From contig NC_061512.1 of assembly GCF_022539505.1 (NCBI RefSeq), positions 151,077,962 through 151,141,961 of the forward strand: a DNA stretch of 64,000 bases, written 5' to 3'. How positions within the stretch are numbered: the stretch's first letter is position 1; each line of letters opens with the position of its first letter. The stretch comes from Lolium rigidum (lineage: Eukaryota > Streptophyta > Magnoliopsida > Poales > Poaceae). Positions 24,601 to 35,129 of the stretch are shown here, in pieces. The notes under the pieces are model-generated. The model ran no database searches. It was given only the letters and a program-made list of their open reading frames with translations, and was not told where the DNA came from. The position numbers and the translations under genes were made by a program.

Positions 24601-25954
24601 GCCAAATGGGCCAGACCAGTGGGCTGGTCCAGCCTAACCCACTGGGTTTGCCTGATAGGTGGGCCCAGGGGCAAAATGGTCAATTCACTTTTTGATTAAA
24701 ATAGAAATTTTGACATAAATCCATAAATCATAAAAAACTCTAAAAAATAGAGTAAAATATGAAAACCACTTAAAAATTTATTCTCTATCATAAACAAATA
24801 CTGGTTAGAATATTTGAACCAAAGTAAAAAATTAATCATTATTATCCAAAGAATAATGCATTAATAAAAGCAATTAAAATTGATATCATATTTTCAACAA
24901 TTAAATTAAGTCCATAAATTACCTTGGACTTAATTTTTTCTTGGAAAAAACTCCAAGACACTATTTTTACTCTTAAGGAGAAAAAATAAATCGTTCTTAT
25001 TCCAAAACTCTGAGAATTAAATCAAAAACACCAACTGGGGGGGAGGGACAACTTAAAAACACCAAAAGCATGCATCATTTGAATCTTTAACCATTGCCCT
25101 TATCGGACAATGATGCTATCTTTCAGAAACTGAGGACAAGGGTCAGTCCACACCATCCAACTGCAATACCTTGCAGTCTTCAGGGAAGTTCATCGCTTGT
25201 TCATGTCATATGAGTATTTTTTATCAAATTACTTGCAAAGTACTATACTTATCACTCTTGCATCAAAAACAAAAGACTATTTTCATAACTATGAACATGA
25301 CTATGTGGTGGGCAATGGAACCATGGTATGAGCCCGGTGGAGGTTCCATTGCAATGGGTTTATATTCACATATGATTAACAACAAATGTCGTTCAGTGGT
25401 TCTTGCGCCATAATAATCGTGTTTACCATAAGATCTGGAGTGGGACGGAGTAGTGAGCTGTTCTTTTCCATCTCGCATATCAACGGGTACAACCGTAGGT
25501 GGCTAGCTGGGATATGGTTAGGCGGGGAGGAATCCCCGGAGGATAAAGCTCATTGCTTCTACTACAGGTTGTACCTATGATGGATTGTAATGGGCTGGCC
25601 CAGGGATCGATCATATGAGTCAATCAAGGCCAGTGGATTACAAAAGGGTGTGTATGCGGGGTCGCGGAAGGCCATGTGATTGGCTATGACTTATACCTGG
25701 CCTCACACCAACACACCTCTGCAGTGTGTATCAAATTGTGGCTTGTCACTTCCTGTTCTGGGATTGGAACTGCGAACGCGGCTGGAAAGGAACTCCATGA
25801 AGTTCTATCAACCGGTGAAGGCTGGGGGACATATCTCTTTAGAATAAAAGCAACCTTTTGAAGAAATGTTTATGAAAACCTGCATGGTCTTGGACTTTCT
25901 GGTTCATGGTCATAGCTAGTGCATAAAACACCTCGTTCCTATAATAAACTTGTT

Positions 25955-25970
25955 GAGTACGATCGTACTC
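25955..25970 (+). repeat. Hairpin GAGTAC-N4-GTACTC in the LTR
   Basis: Perfect 6-bp inverted repeat with loop GATC. The same stem with a different loop is at 59106-59121 in the diverged LTR copy, in both cases just upstream of the acidic exon. Confidence 0.55.
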
Positions 25971-26003
25971 ATCCCTCTTTAAATCCCATGCTTAGATTGC
26001 CAG

Positions 26004-26141
26004 AACAGCATTGAGGGGAACCCCGAGGAGGCAAACTACGCGGATGATGTCTACTATGAGGAGCCAGATCTCTCTGGAGGCATCGAAGGAGTGGACTACC
26101 TGATCGAGTTTGGCACCAACGAGACGGAGGAGGAGGCATAA
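26004..26141 (+). CDS. Acidic coding exon inside the chromovirus LTR
   Basis: A 45-codon stretch ending in TAA, preceded by ATTGCCAG, a plausible splice acceptor. The peptide is acidic (YYEEPDLSGGIEGVDYLIEF, then NETEEEA). The copy at 58933-59081 encodes YEEPDLSGGVEGVDYGIVYG in its sense direction. Over the 15 shared codons I count ten third-position differences, one first-position difference (Ile/Val) and none at second positions, which is the pattern of protein-level selection. The frame is open back only to about 25983, so upstream exons would be needed; a weaker candidate begins after TTTCAG near 25125. I do not recognise the protein. Confidence 0.45.
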   Translation, partial: NSIEGNPEEANYADDVYYEEPDLSGGIEGVDYLIEFGTNETEEEA

Positions 26142-26464
26142 TCTATTAGGGTTCTGTAGTAGCAATCAGGCAGCACCGAACAATATAGAATAAGCTGCTC
26201 GAGTAGTCATGGTTCTTAACTACCCATAATGCGTAGGCTTAGTGGAGTTCGACTGGAACTTCTGAGTTATCCTCTGCGGACCCAAGAGGAGCTCCCTTAT
26301 GATGTACATTTCTGGATTGTAATAATATTAAGTCAGTAAGTTAGGTCCAACTATGTTTCTGTTGTACCACTCTGAGCGATGTGATATTTGCGGATTGGTA
26401 GTTCGCACATGTTATATCCACGACCAGCATACTACAACATGCATTGGTATGCAGGGTCACTACA

Positions 26465-28054
26465 GTTTTCAACTCGTATTTTGTTCAGAGCTTGTTAGTT
26501 TTCTTATTTAGGTATGATTAGCTCTCTGGTATTTATTGATTATTATCTATGAGAGTTGTTTTAAATAAATTGATTGGTGTTGGAGACGAGAATTTTTTTT
26601 CATGCTTATAGTGATGCAAAAGAAAGCTTGTCTAGACTGTGGCATAGACTTTGGCATGTCATGTTGGATTTTATTCTTATCATATGCTTATTAGTTGTTG
26701 ATGTAGCATGACTTGTCTCAAATATCCGAGAGTGCTTAATGTGCCATTGAAAGAATCATGTGTTGTTTCCATCATAAAAAGCATAATATTGTGGTATTCT
26801 CCTTTGATGCTTTATTGGGTTGACTTGGCACATGTTTACATCATGTTATGACTATAAACCAGTCACCTAAAGTCTCTATGATCATTTATTTTTTGATTTG
26901 TAATATCACTTTATGCTTTGATTAATAATGTTTTGTCGCTATGCATGATTATGGCCATTATTTCTCTCTTAGTTTGTCACTCCCAATCTTTTGCTAGCCT
27001 TCGCCTGTACTAAGTATGAGCTCTACTCATGCATCCAACTAACAAAAACCAAAGTTTCCAATTGTGTTCACCATACGTACCTATATGTGGTATTTCACCG
27101 CCACTCCAAAGTGAATTGCTTGTGTGCTACCTGTAAACCTTCAAACATTATTACATGTTTTGTGTTTTGTTTTAGCTCATGAGGAAGTATTGAATCGTTT
27201 ATTGTCTTTTCATGACTTCATTCCGTGACTAATATGAATAGTGTGCTAAGTCCTTAATATTGCAAAAAGAGCAAGGCAACTGGGTGCCCAGCCCAAACAA
27301 AATATAAAATAAACAAATAAGGCTCCGCACATTATGTACTAGAGAGATCCTAAATAATGGTGTGCAAATGTAGAACTACATGGGAGCCGCTCTTGAGGTC
27401 ACTATATGAAAGGATGATAGATCATTTGATGCCATTCATTGGCATTGACATGCATACCTCTCAAAATATTTTTTTTCAACACTCTTATTGCATTCAAAAT
27501 AAAAAGCTCTAGCACGTGAGTAATCTTGCTTCCCTCTGCGCAGGGAATTTCTTTTACTTTTATGTTGAGTCTTCATTTTCTTACTTTATCCACCAATTAA
27601 GAGAGCATAGTCGTCATTCTGAGTATAATATGCATAGTCCCAAAAAATTATTATTGATTGATTCATGATTATGTTATTGCTTGTTATCAAATTATTTGTA
27701 TCTAGTCATCCTTTAAACTTTAAAGGTGTCCTGGCATTTATGTTTTGCTACTTCATAAAGAACAAACTGAGTACCACTTTGCTATGTTTTTCTATGCTCA
27801 TAAACAAACAATTGCTTTCAGTGCACAATTATTCATGATCCTTTGTTTGAGTTACTTCTCATGTTGTAACATAGTTGCTAAGTTCTATTGTTAGAACTAT
27901 AACTTTCATGTCTATGTTTAGAGTACTTTGATCCCAGCTCACCATGCTTTTACAATAACTTGATCAAGATTGTGTTGGCTTCATGTCACCTCAAAAATTA
28001 TTTTTGTTATCACTTACCCACTCAAGGACGAGCATGAGTTAAGCTTGGGCATGC
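26465..28054 (+). other. Right part of the base element's internal region
   Basis: Starts with the right GTTTT duplication, then 1.6 kb of untranslated sequence. The CTCTGCGCAGGGAATTTC phrase near 27535 corresponds to the sister elements. AAGTTAAGCTTGGGCATGC just before 28055 is the degraded polypurine tract. Confidence 0.65.
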
Positions 28055-28632
28055 TGATATGTTGCAAACGTATCTATAATTTTTGATGCTCCATGCTTAT
28101 TTTACACCAATTGCTATATGTTCTGTTTACACTTCGTGGAACTTTTATGCATTTTCTGGAACAAACCTATTGACAAGATGCCACAGTGTCAGTTCCCTGT
28201 TTTCTGCTGTTTAATATTTCAGAAAAGTTGTACAGGAAATATTCTCGGAATTGGACAAAACAAAAGCCAAACCTCCTATTTTTCCCGGGACGAAGATGGA
28301 GTCCAGAGCAGAGACGGAGGAGGGCCACAGAGGGGCCACACCATGCCTTGGCGTGGCCTAGCCCCTGGCCGCGCCTAGGGGTGGTGTGGGGCCCTCGGGC
28401 GCCCACCGACCTCGCCCTTCCGCTTATAAGATGCCTCCCGACGCGAAAACCCTAAATCATCCAGCCTCCGTCCATGAAAAGTTCTGTAGCTCCTCCGCCG
28501 TCGCATACAAGTTTCAGGGGACAAAAATTTCTGTTCCGGCACCCTGTCGGGATGGGGAATTGCCCCCGGAGCCATCTCCATCGACTCCACCACCATCTTC
28601 ATCGCCATTGCTGACTCCCATGATAAGGAGGG
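28055..28632 (+). repeat. 3' LTR of the base element, left part
   Basis: Starts TGATATGTTGCAAACG and shows clear similarity to the LTRs at 9794 and 14837 (for example AAATATTCTCGGAATTGGAC). It is cut by the Retand-type insertion; 28628-28632 is GAGGG, the target duplication. Confidence 0.88.
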
Positions 28633-29019
28633 TGACATAGGCATCCCCAATGGGCCTGCCAAAGATAGTACCCGGGGTGTACTGAAGGCCCACAAGCTGA
28701 AGAATACAAAGATCGGAAGCCCCATTGGTGTTAAGGAAAGTTAGAGTTGTATTAGGAAATATAGAAACTTGTAATTTCACGGGACGGGTTAGAAACCCTC
28801 CCGGACTCTGTAACTTGTGTATTACGAATCCCTCGGCTCCACCTCCTATATAAGGGGGAGTCGAGGGACAAAGAAAGGATCGAATGTATTGTCAACATAA
28901 CCCTAGTTTTACAATCGTCGAATACTTTTCGGCTGAAACCTTCGAGATCTACTTGGCCTCTACTTCTAACAAAACCCTAGTCTACAATACGTAGGCATTG
29001 ACAAGTTAATACCTTGTCA
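28633..29019 (+). repeat. 5' LTR of deleted Retand-type element
   Basis: 387 bp, TGACATAGG...CTTGTCA, with terminal inverted TGACA/TGTCA and a TATATAAGG promoter box at about 28850. Followed by TTGGCGCCGTCTGTGGGAA (29021-29039), the primer site type of this lineage. Confidence 0.92.
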
Positions 29020-29065
29020 ATTGGCGCCGTCTGTGGGAACTAGAGGCGACAAGGAGCTGATCTCG

Positions 29066-30358
29066 ATGGCACGTTCAAGATCGTCGACTTCGTCGGTAGC
29101 AAGCAACGCGATGGATCGAGGTAAATAGGTCAAAACTGATCTAGTCGATTTTATTCCTCACCCGCCCTCCCGTTTGGATGCATGTGCGTATCTGGAGGAG
29201 CCCATCGTGATGACGTTCGGAGAATTCCGATTCGGCGTCGACAAGGAAGGATCTTATCGCCTCGAAGTTCCGATCTCGTCGGAATTATCAGCGATCGATT
29301 CCAACTTTTCGTCAGGCGATGTAGAGCTTTCGTCGCCACGCTACATCAACACAAATGCAAGCGGAAAGCTCGCCAAGATCTTCAGCGACATGTCCTTCGA
29401 GTCGTCTGCGGACTCTGATATAAGCAGCGATTCAGGCAGCGTCGACAGCTTCAACCTCATCGACAGATCTGCTGTCATTGGAAAGGTCTTCACCAATCTC
29501 TATGATGGTGTCACCAATCCCGACAAAAATTAAAATTCAAAATATCATCAAGTCTACGCAATTGAAGAAACAAACCGAGCAGAACCAGAAATGTCAGAGG
29601 CTTTCGACAATTTGGGAAACCCATATGTCGATCCCGCTGATCTCAGGAGAGGTCTAGGCACTAAGTACGTTGGGCCTACCCCACGTCTAAGAGTTCAGCT
29701 CCCGCAAGAAGCATGGGACAGAGCCGCAAGAGCCATGGACGGTTCAGAACCAATGACCACAACTGCTACTGCAGAAGAATTACAAGCCTATCAATATAGA
29801 CTTGCTCATGTGAGTAGGGAGTTGGAAAAACAGACAGCCTCCCTGAACAGAAGAAAGGAGGCAGCCTCCGCGTCAAGCAGGCGACGAGCAGACCTAAGTC
29901 GACAATCAGGAACTTCGGGAGATAGTCATAGAGAAGCTCGGAGGAGAGCAAGATCTCGGCTGCAAAATATACCTGAAGCAGAGAGAGAAAATATAATTCA
30001 AAATCTCGACATGTATTTCATGTCGATTGATACAAGAGGAAATATTGTCCCTAAAACACCGGAAGCTGGGTACATGGCAACGCAAGCTTTTATCCTCGCG
30101 TCTAGACTACCTCCTGGGGACCCGAGAGAAGCATTGTTTAACATGGCAATGGCAGGAGTTGGAGCCATGGGAACATCGTTTGCAGCTACACCTCCCGAAG
30201 GAACTGCAAGGAAAAATAGTCCACGACCCACCGCAGCAGTGCAAGATCCACCGAGAGCAAGTGGAGCGAGGGATTCAGCGGCCCAGGCAAGGGTGGATAG
30301 AGAGCGACAAGAAAGAAGGGAACATCGGCAGTCACCAGAAGTTGCTGAAGAAGATATG
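29066..30358 (+). pseudogene. gag: Gag N-terminal region, truncated
   Basis: Homologous to 35561-36850. It starts at ATG 29066 (MARSRSSTSS), with an early TAG where the relative has a sense codon, then MDACAYLEEPIVMTFGEFRF. A TAA near 29531 stands where the relative has CAA (C to T). The frame reopens through MSEAFDNLGNPYVDPADLRR and the Arg-rich helical stretch ASLNRRKEAASASSRRRADL, and ends at the deletion junction. The tail of the open frame after that is LTR sequence and not protein of the element. Confidence 0.8.
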
Positions 30359-30555
30359 TACGAATCCCTCGGCTCCACCTCCTATATAAGGGGGAGTCGA
30401 GGGACAAAGAAAGGATCGAATCTATTGTCAACATAACCCTAGTTTTACAATCGTCGAATACTTTTCGGCTGAAACCTTCGAGATCTACTTGCCCTCTACT
30501 TCTAACAAAACCCTAGTCTACAATACGTAGGCATTGACAAGTTAATACCTTGTCA
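30359..30555 (+). repeat. Truncated 3' LTR of deleted Retand-type element
   Basis: Matches the second half of 28633-29019 from TACGAATCCCTCGGCTCC to the terminal TTGTCA. Confidence 0.9.
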
Positions 30556-31353
30556 GAGGGAGTAGTTCTCCCCCGAGGCTGAGGGATTTACCGGTAGCTA
30601 TGTGGTCTATCTCTCTCTCCCATGGTGTGGTCTTTATGTGATCGTGAGATTTGTAATCTAGTTGAATAAGTAGATGTTATTCCTCAACTATTATGCTACT
30701 CAAGTGGTTTTATTATGTGATCTCCGGGGACACCTTGTCCCACGGTGTGAAGGTGATGGTGTGCATACCGTGTATGTCTCAATACTTATGAATTGTGGTA
30801 TCTTGTTAATACCATCTTTGTATGCTCAAAGTGATAGCATGGGGCGTCCATAGATTGGTAATGCGAACTTTAAGGAGTGCTTATGCAACCCTACATAGTG
30901 AATTTGTGTTTGTTATCCAACCGGAGAGTGAGTAGCGTAGTGAAGAGATTATGATATCATTGTTAAGATTATCCACTAGTGAAAGTATGATCCCTATGCC
31001 TTATTTCCAAGCATTGAAACACCGTTTACAACCAGTTCTACTACACGTTTGCTTGCTGTCATTTTTATTTCAGATTACAATTACTAGTCATAATCATCCA
31101 TATTACTTGTATTTCACATCTCTTCGTCGAACTAGTGCACATGTACACCAAGTGTATTGGGTGTGTTGGGGACACAAGAGACTTCTTGTATCGTAATTTC
31201 AGGGTTGCTTGAGAGGGATATCTTTGACCTCTACCTCCCCTAGTTCGATAAACCTTGGGTGGTCCACTTAAGGCAAACTTGCTGCTATTCTACAAACCTC
31301 TGCACTTGGAGGACCAACACTGTCTACAAGAATAGAAGCGTGCGTAGACATCA
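30556..31353 (+). repeat. 3' LTR of the base element, right part
   Basis: Resumes with the GAGGG duplication, then AGTAGTTCTCCCCCGAGG as in the sister LTRs, and ends ...GCGTAGACATCA at 31353. This is the right border of the whole left-hand nest. Confidence 0.88.
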
Positions 31354-32709
31354 CCTAGCCGGCGCCCATCCTCTCTCCCGGTGCTGCCGCCCACCCTCCA
31401 CCACCGACCCCTCCCACCCCCACTCGTCCCTCCCCACCCGATCTTTGCCCCGGGTCGTCTCGTGCAAGGCGGCTCTGGGCGATGATCTCCCTAGCCAGAG
31501 GCCAACCAATCTCCTTCCTCCTGGACGCTGCTGCCGTCGGGGTCGGTGGTGGCGGCCGCGTCCGGCTGCCAAAGGCAGGGGCGATGGTGGCGCGCCCATG
31601 GACTCCCCTTCACGCGGAGGCGGGGTCCTTCTGGGGCGGCGACGGTGGACGGCGTGTTTGGTGGTGGTGGCCTTCGGCTACATCACCCGGATCATGGCGG
31701 GGGACGCGGTGGTGTGGCGGATCTTGGCGGGGAGGATGGGCAGCAGTGGCAAGGTACATGGTCACGAGGCAGCGGCATTGAGGCTCAGCCAGGATTTCCT
31801 GGCGGGCAACAGTCGGCTGTCTCCATGTCGTGGGCGTGCGTAGCCGCTATCCCGACGGCTGCCGGCCTCCATCGGCCGGGTTGGAGGAGGAAGATGGACC
31901 GTGGTTCCCAGCCATGGCGGCGGGGTGGGGGCTGGCCGTTCTGGCTTTCATGGTAGTGGTCCTAGGGTTCTTCTTTCGCGAAGATGAAGACGTTCCGGAT
32001 GCCGATCTTTCTTCATCTAGCCGGAGTGATGAGTTTCGGAAGGCTCCGACAACGAATGTAACAGTGCATCTTTTGCCTGGAGTTCACAGGATCGGGTGGT
32101 ATTCGGTCGCGCGCACCCATACTTTTATTCCGACCGTTTGGTTCCGTAGTGAGCGGTGTGAAGCTCTGTTCTGTGTTGACATCAAGAGATTTTTGATCCA
32201 TGGTGAAGTCAGAAGCAGAGAATATCATGAAGGCGGGATTGGGGTATTAGCTAAAGAAGGTTCAAGTCTTCGCGATGTTGAGGAGCTTGCTTGGTGTTCC
32301 GGGATTCGCAACAGTGGTATGAAAGTGGGGGCGACAACACAGGTGAAGTCCAGAGTCCTACCTTTCAGGGTGAAAACCCAAGGTCTGGCCTTAACTGGTT
32401 GTGCCTGGCAATGACCTTGTTGGAGGCATTGTTTTGAGAGCGGGGACTATCTTCAGGGTGAAAACCTAAGATCTTTGATCGGGCGACGACAGCGCTGGTG
32501 CACTGTTCCCTTCTTGAAGGCGTCGCTTTAGAGAGTCATTTCAGGTGTTGTGTTGGTGGTGGATGTACTGCTGTTGCTAGGCCTGAGATACCGTAGCGAG
32601 ACTTTTATTTCCTAGTTTTTTTTTGATGTGTGCATCCGTACTGCTATTAGGGTGGTGCGTTGTTGCAGAGGCTGGGTGTAATTGGTATCTTTTGATATTA
32701 ATATATTCC
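31354..32709 (+). mobile_element. LINE-like (non-LTR) remnant, GC-rich 5' part and 3' UTR
   Basis: GC-rich start (CCTAGCCGGCGCCC...) as in plant LINE leaders, no ORF1 or ORF2 motif that I can recognise, and a 3' part from about 32447 that recurs at 34308-34593 (TCAGGGTGAAAACCTAAGATC to ATATTCCCTTTATCGAAAAA). It ends in an A-run after TTTATCG, the typical Triticeae LINE tail. The left end may lie beyond the nest. It could be a non-autonomous derivative or a heavily deleted LINE. The open frame at 31830-32414 shows no known domain. Confidence 0.5.
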
Positions 32710-33806
32710 CTTTATCGAAAAAAATGAAGCCGTCTCGCCGATGCACTTCTGATAGTTTCCCTACGACAATGGGTAATGTTGCCGAGTTCAAAATCCCGCC
32801 CACAGTCCCACTAGTTACAATACTATGCATAACAAGGTACAGTGGCAACCATGGCCTCCCCCTCGGCCTATGTATTTTCAACGTGAGCATCAACTATCCT
32901 GCCGTCCACTATCTGTTGACGATGTTCTTAGGTTGAGGAAGTTCGTTTGCCATGGCCATTGAACAGTGAAACTATTTGTTGCTAACTGTCCAACTACAGA
33001 AACTCTAGTGGCGGCTGCAATGGGTAAGAATAGTGGTGCTACCGATGTTCTGGGAACCATTATTAAGTGCTATTTACTTATCTTTGGGCAAGCTTCAATA
33101 TTTTTGAAAAAAAAAAAAACTGAAGAAGCCATGTGCAGAATCTGAAGAAGCTATATTTGAGTGGTCTGATCAGCAGAGACAACCACCCTGAAGTGGGAGA
33201 CCTTGATGATTCAGTGCCTTGTTGTGGACACCGGTACAGTTTTGCATTGTTCCACTGGATAATTGTTTGGATACCTAACAGTGATGGAGAATTTTTTGAT
33301 ATAGGAGTTCACTATTGTCATGGCAATATTTCTGAAGGATTTGCATCAACATTATGGCAAATGGTGATGCTGCTGTATGGGAATTATAGTCATCTCAATT
33401 CATGTCATTTCATGGGCTTGGTATACTGCACTTCATAGTACCAGTGCATGTGTGATTCAAATGTGCACGCTCTGTGTATGGCAACCAGCGACCGGCTTCG
33501 GCAATCATACCTGGTGGTTTTCTAAAGCGCGACCATTACATCTGTTGTTTGTATGCTCTGAAATCTGGGTCACGCCTGGTGCATATGGTTTATACATATT
33601 GGCTAGTACATGAGCATGTGTCTATTGGAGTGGATGTGCTAGACATGCAGTGTCTCAGGTACAAGATCCCCTAGTTTTCCTAGCTGTTGCTACTTACCTA
33701 ATGGTAAAGCCTATGGAACTATTCCCAGGAGATGTTGCAAGTTGAAGATACGGTTGTGCGAAATTCCAACGCATCATCTTTTGCATGCCATCAGAACTGC
33801 TCTCAT
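32710..33806. other. Unassigned intergenic sequence
   Basis: No convincing ORF, repeat family or RNA gene. There is a 13-A run at about 33107-33119. Bases 33794-33806 (GAACTGCTCTCAT) are the left target duplication of the next LINE. Confidence 0.5.
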
Positions 33807-34146
33807 TTCGACCTTGTATCCCCCTCAGAGTGTTGCCAATTTTTTTGGCAATTGGCTCAATGGAGTGGATCGTAGGTATAAAACTTTTATTAGGGTGGGG
33901 GCGATTGCCATTATTTGGTCGCTTTGGCTATATAGAAATGACAAGATTTTCCATGATACTAACTCTTCTTGTTTGCAGGTTATTTACCGATCCGCCACTT
34001 TGCTCCGTTCGTGGTCCTTGCTTCAGAAGCCAGAGAGCCGAGACTTATTTATGGAGGTTTCTACACGATTGGAGGATGTGGCGAAGGATATTTTTTCCCA
34101 ACATGGATGGCGGCGTAATCTAAGGATAGAGTCCTCTGTGTCTTAG
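33807..34146 (+). pseudogene. LINE ORF2 C-terminal fragment
   Basis: About 112 codons in the frame running through 33742-34146, ending at a TAG. It shows the post-RT region of plant L1-type ORF2: an aromatic FFGNWLNGV stretch followed by IIWSLWLYRNDKIFHDT, the usual phrase after the zinc-binding reverse transcriptase C-terminal domain. The 5' end is cut by the truncation at 33807. Non-functional. Confidence 0.75.
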
Positions 34147-34594
34147 CTGTCCTTCCGTGTTTCAGTCCTTCAGTGTTTGGTTTTTTATTATCTTGTGTGT
34201 GTGCTACTATGTAACTTTGTGTGTGTGCGGCTGTGTGCATCTTGTTATGCAGAGGCCGGGTGTGCTACTTATAAAAGTAATGAAAGCGCCCTTTATCGAA
34301 AAAAAATCTTCAGGGTGAAAACCTAAGATCTTTGATCGGGCGACGACGGTGTTTGAGCACTGTTCCCTTCTTGAAGACGTCGTTTTTTGGAGAGTCTGTA
34401 ATTCAGGTGTTGTCATGGTGGTGGATGTATTGCTGTTGTTAGGCCCGAGATGCTGTAGCGGGACTTTTGTTTCTTAGTTTTTTTTTCCTTTTTTTGGCTG
34501 TGTGCATCCGTAGTGCCATTAGGGTGGTGCGTTGTTGCCATGGTGGTGTAATTGTTATCTTCTTGATATTAATATATTCCCTTTATCAAAAAAG
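33807..34594 (+). mobile_element. 5'-truncated LINE insertion with composite 3' end
   Basis: Flanked by a perfect 13-bp duplication GAACTGCTCTCAT (33794-33806 and 34595-34607), the hallmark of target-primed reverse transcription. Inside are the C-terminal end of a LINE ORF2, its 3' UTR with an A-tail after CCCTTTATCG (about 34299-34307), and then a second, different LINE 3' UTR (34308-34593) with its own tail after CCCTTTATC. Only the outer pair of duplications is visible. Confidence 0.8.
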
Positions 34595-35129
34595 GAACTG
34601 CTCTCATATCAGGTATCAAGGCACCGTGGACTATTGTTTACACTCCACTAAGTTTTCTTGGGAGTCGATTCAACTTGTGGTGTCTACTTCTCATTGCAAC
34701 ACTGCTAGCAAGAAAAATGTCAAGAAAGTTCAGTCGTGCAGCGGCACCATAGAGGTCCCTGCTAACGTGCTGTCCGACAAGGTGTCGCACCATAACCAAA
34801 TCCAGTTGCCACCATGACCTGGACGTTGGTGCATATGGAATATCCACAAAAGGTAAATGTTCAGGTCAAGGTTATTGTCATCGTTTGAGTGAAATCAGGA
34901 AAGAATACGATCTGCTACAGTGGTACAGTCTTGGCTTGGTCCTTCTACACGACCACAACCATGTGCACATTTTGCTGGCAGCAATCATCTGGTCAGTGTC
35001 ACTTTGATGGCGTATCCCTCTCAAAATCCTCTCTGTAAGTTGCTATCTTCAAGATATGAAGATTTAAGACTTTGGTTTGCGGCCACTTGAGAAATAGAAG
35101 CATGTGCCTGATGAGGACATGTGGATCAT
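34595..35129. other. Unassigned intergenic sequence
   Basis: Starts with the right LINE duplication. No supported gene. Ends with ATCAT (35125-35129), the left duplication of the Retand-type element; the sequence resumes at 48060. Confidence 0.5.

Larger units (their letters stand above)
21644..26464 (+). mobile_element. Solo LTR of a long-LTR chromovirus (Ty3/gypsy), 4.8 kb
   Basis: Starts TGTAACATCCC and ends GGGTCACTACA, flanked by perfect GTTTT duplications (21639-21643 and 26465-26469). Both ends match the minus-strand LTR at 58634-63637: TGTAATAACCCGG start, shared GGGTAGATTTAG and GGGATGTGCATT phrases, and a CATGC-rich end. No primer site or coding region is attached, so an unequal LTR-LTR exchange probably removed the body. 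An LTR of nearly 5 kb recalls barley BAGY-1-like elements (from memory). It contains a GC-rich block at 24030-24640 and AT-rich flanks at 24700-25080. Confidence 0.9.
28633..30555 (+). mobile_element. Retand/Tat-type element with large internal deletion
   Basis: Full 5' LTR (28633-29019), primer site, Gag N-terminal region, then an abrupt junction at about 30358 into the second half of the 3' LTR. Perfect GAGGG duplications flank it (28628-28632 and 30556-30560). Compared with the complete relative at 35130-48054, everything from mid-gag through pol, the antisense gene and half of the 3' LTR is gone. The join shows only a few bases of shared sequence (TAT/TA), as in illegitimate recombination. 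Confidence 0.9.
17475..31353 (+). mobile_element. Gag-only Athila-lineage element, base layer of the nest
   Basis: The 5' LTR remnant is 17475-18259, internal parts are 18260-21643 and 26470-28054, and the 3' LTR is 28055-28632 plus 30561-31353. It is interrupted by the copia-type LTR on the left, the solo chromovirus LTR at 21644-26464 and the Retand-type element at 28633-30555. It encodes Gag pieces and an env-like ORF but no pol. Three later insertions and many frame breaks make it the oldest element of the left half. Confidence 0.85.

Noticed and set aside
31830..32414. 194-codon ORF in the LINE-like remnant
   Set aside because: No recognisable LINE ORF1/ORF2 or host domain; starts in GC-rich leader-like DNA where chance frames are common.
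33474..33674. Small ORFs in the unassigned intergenic stretch
   Set aside because: Short, overlapping, no motif, splice context or composition signal to support a gene.
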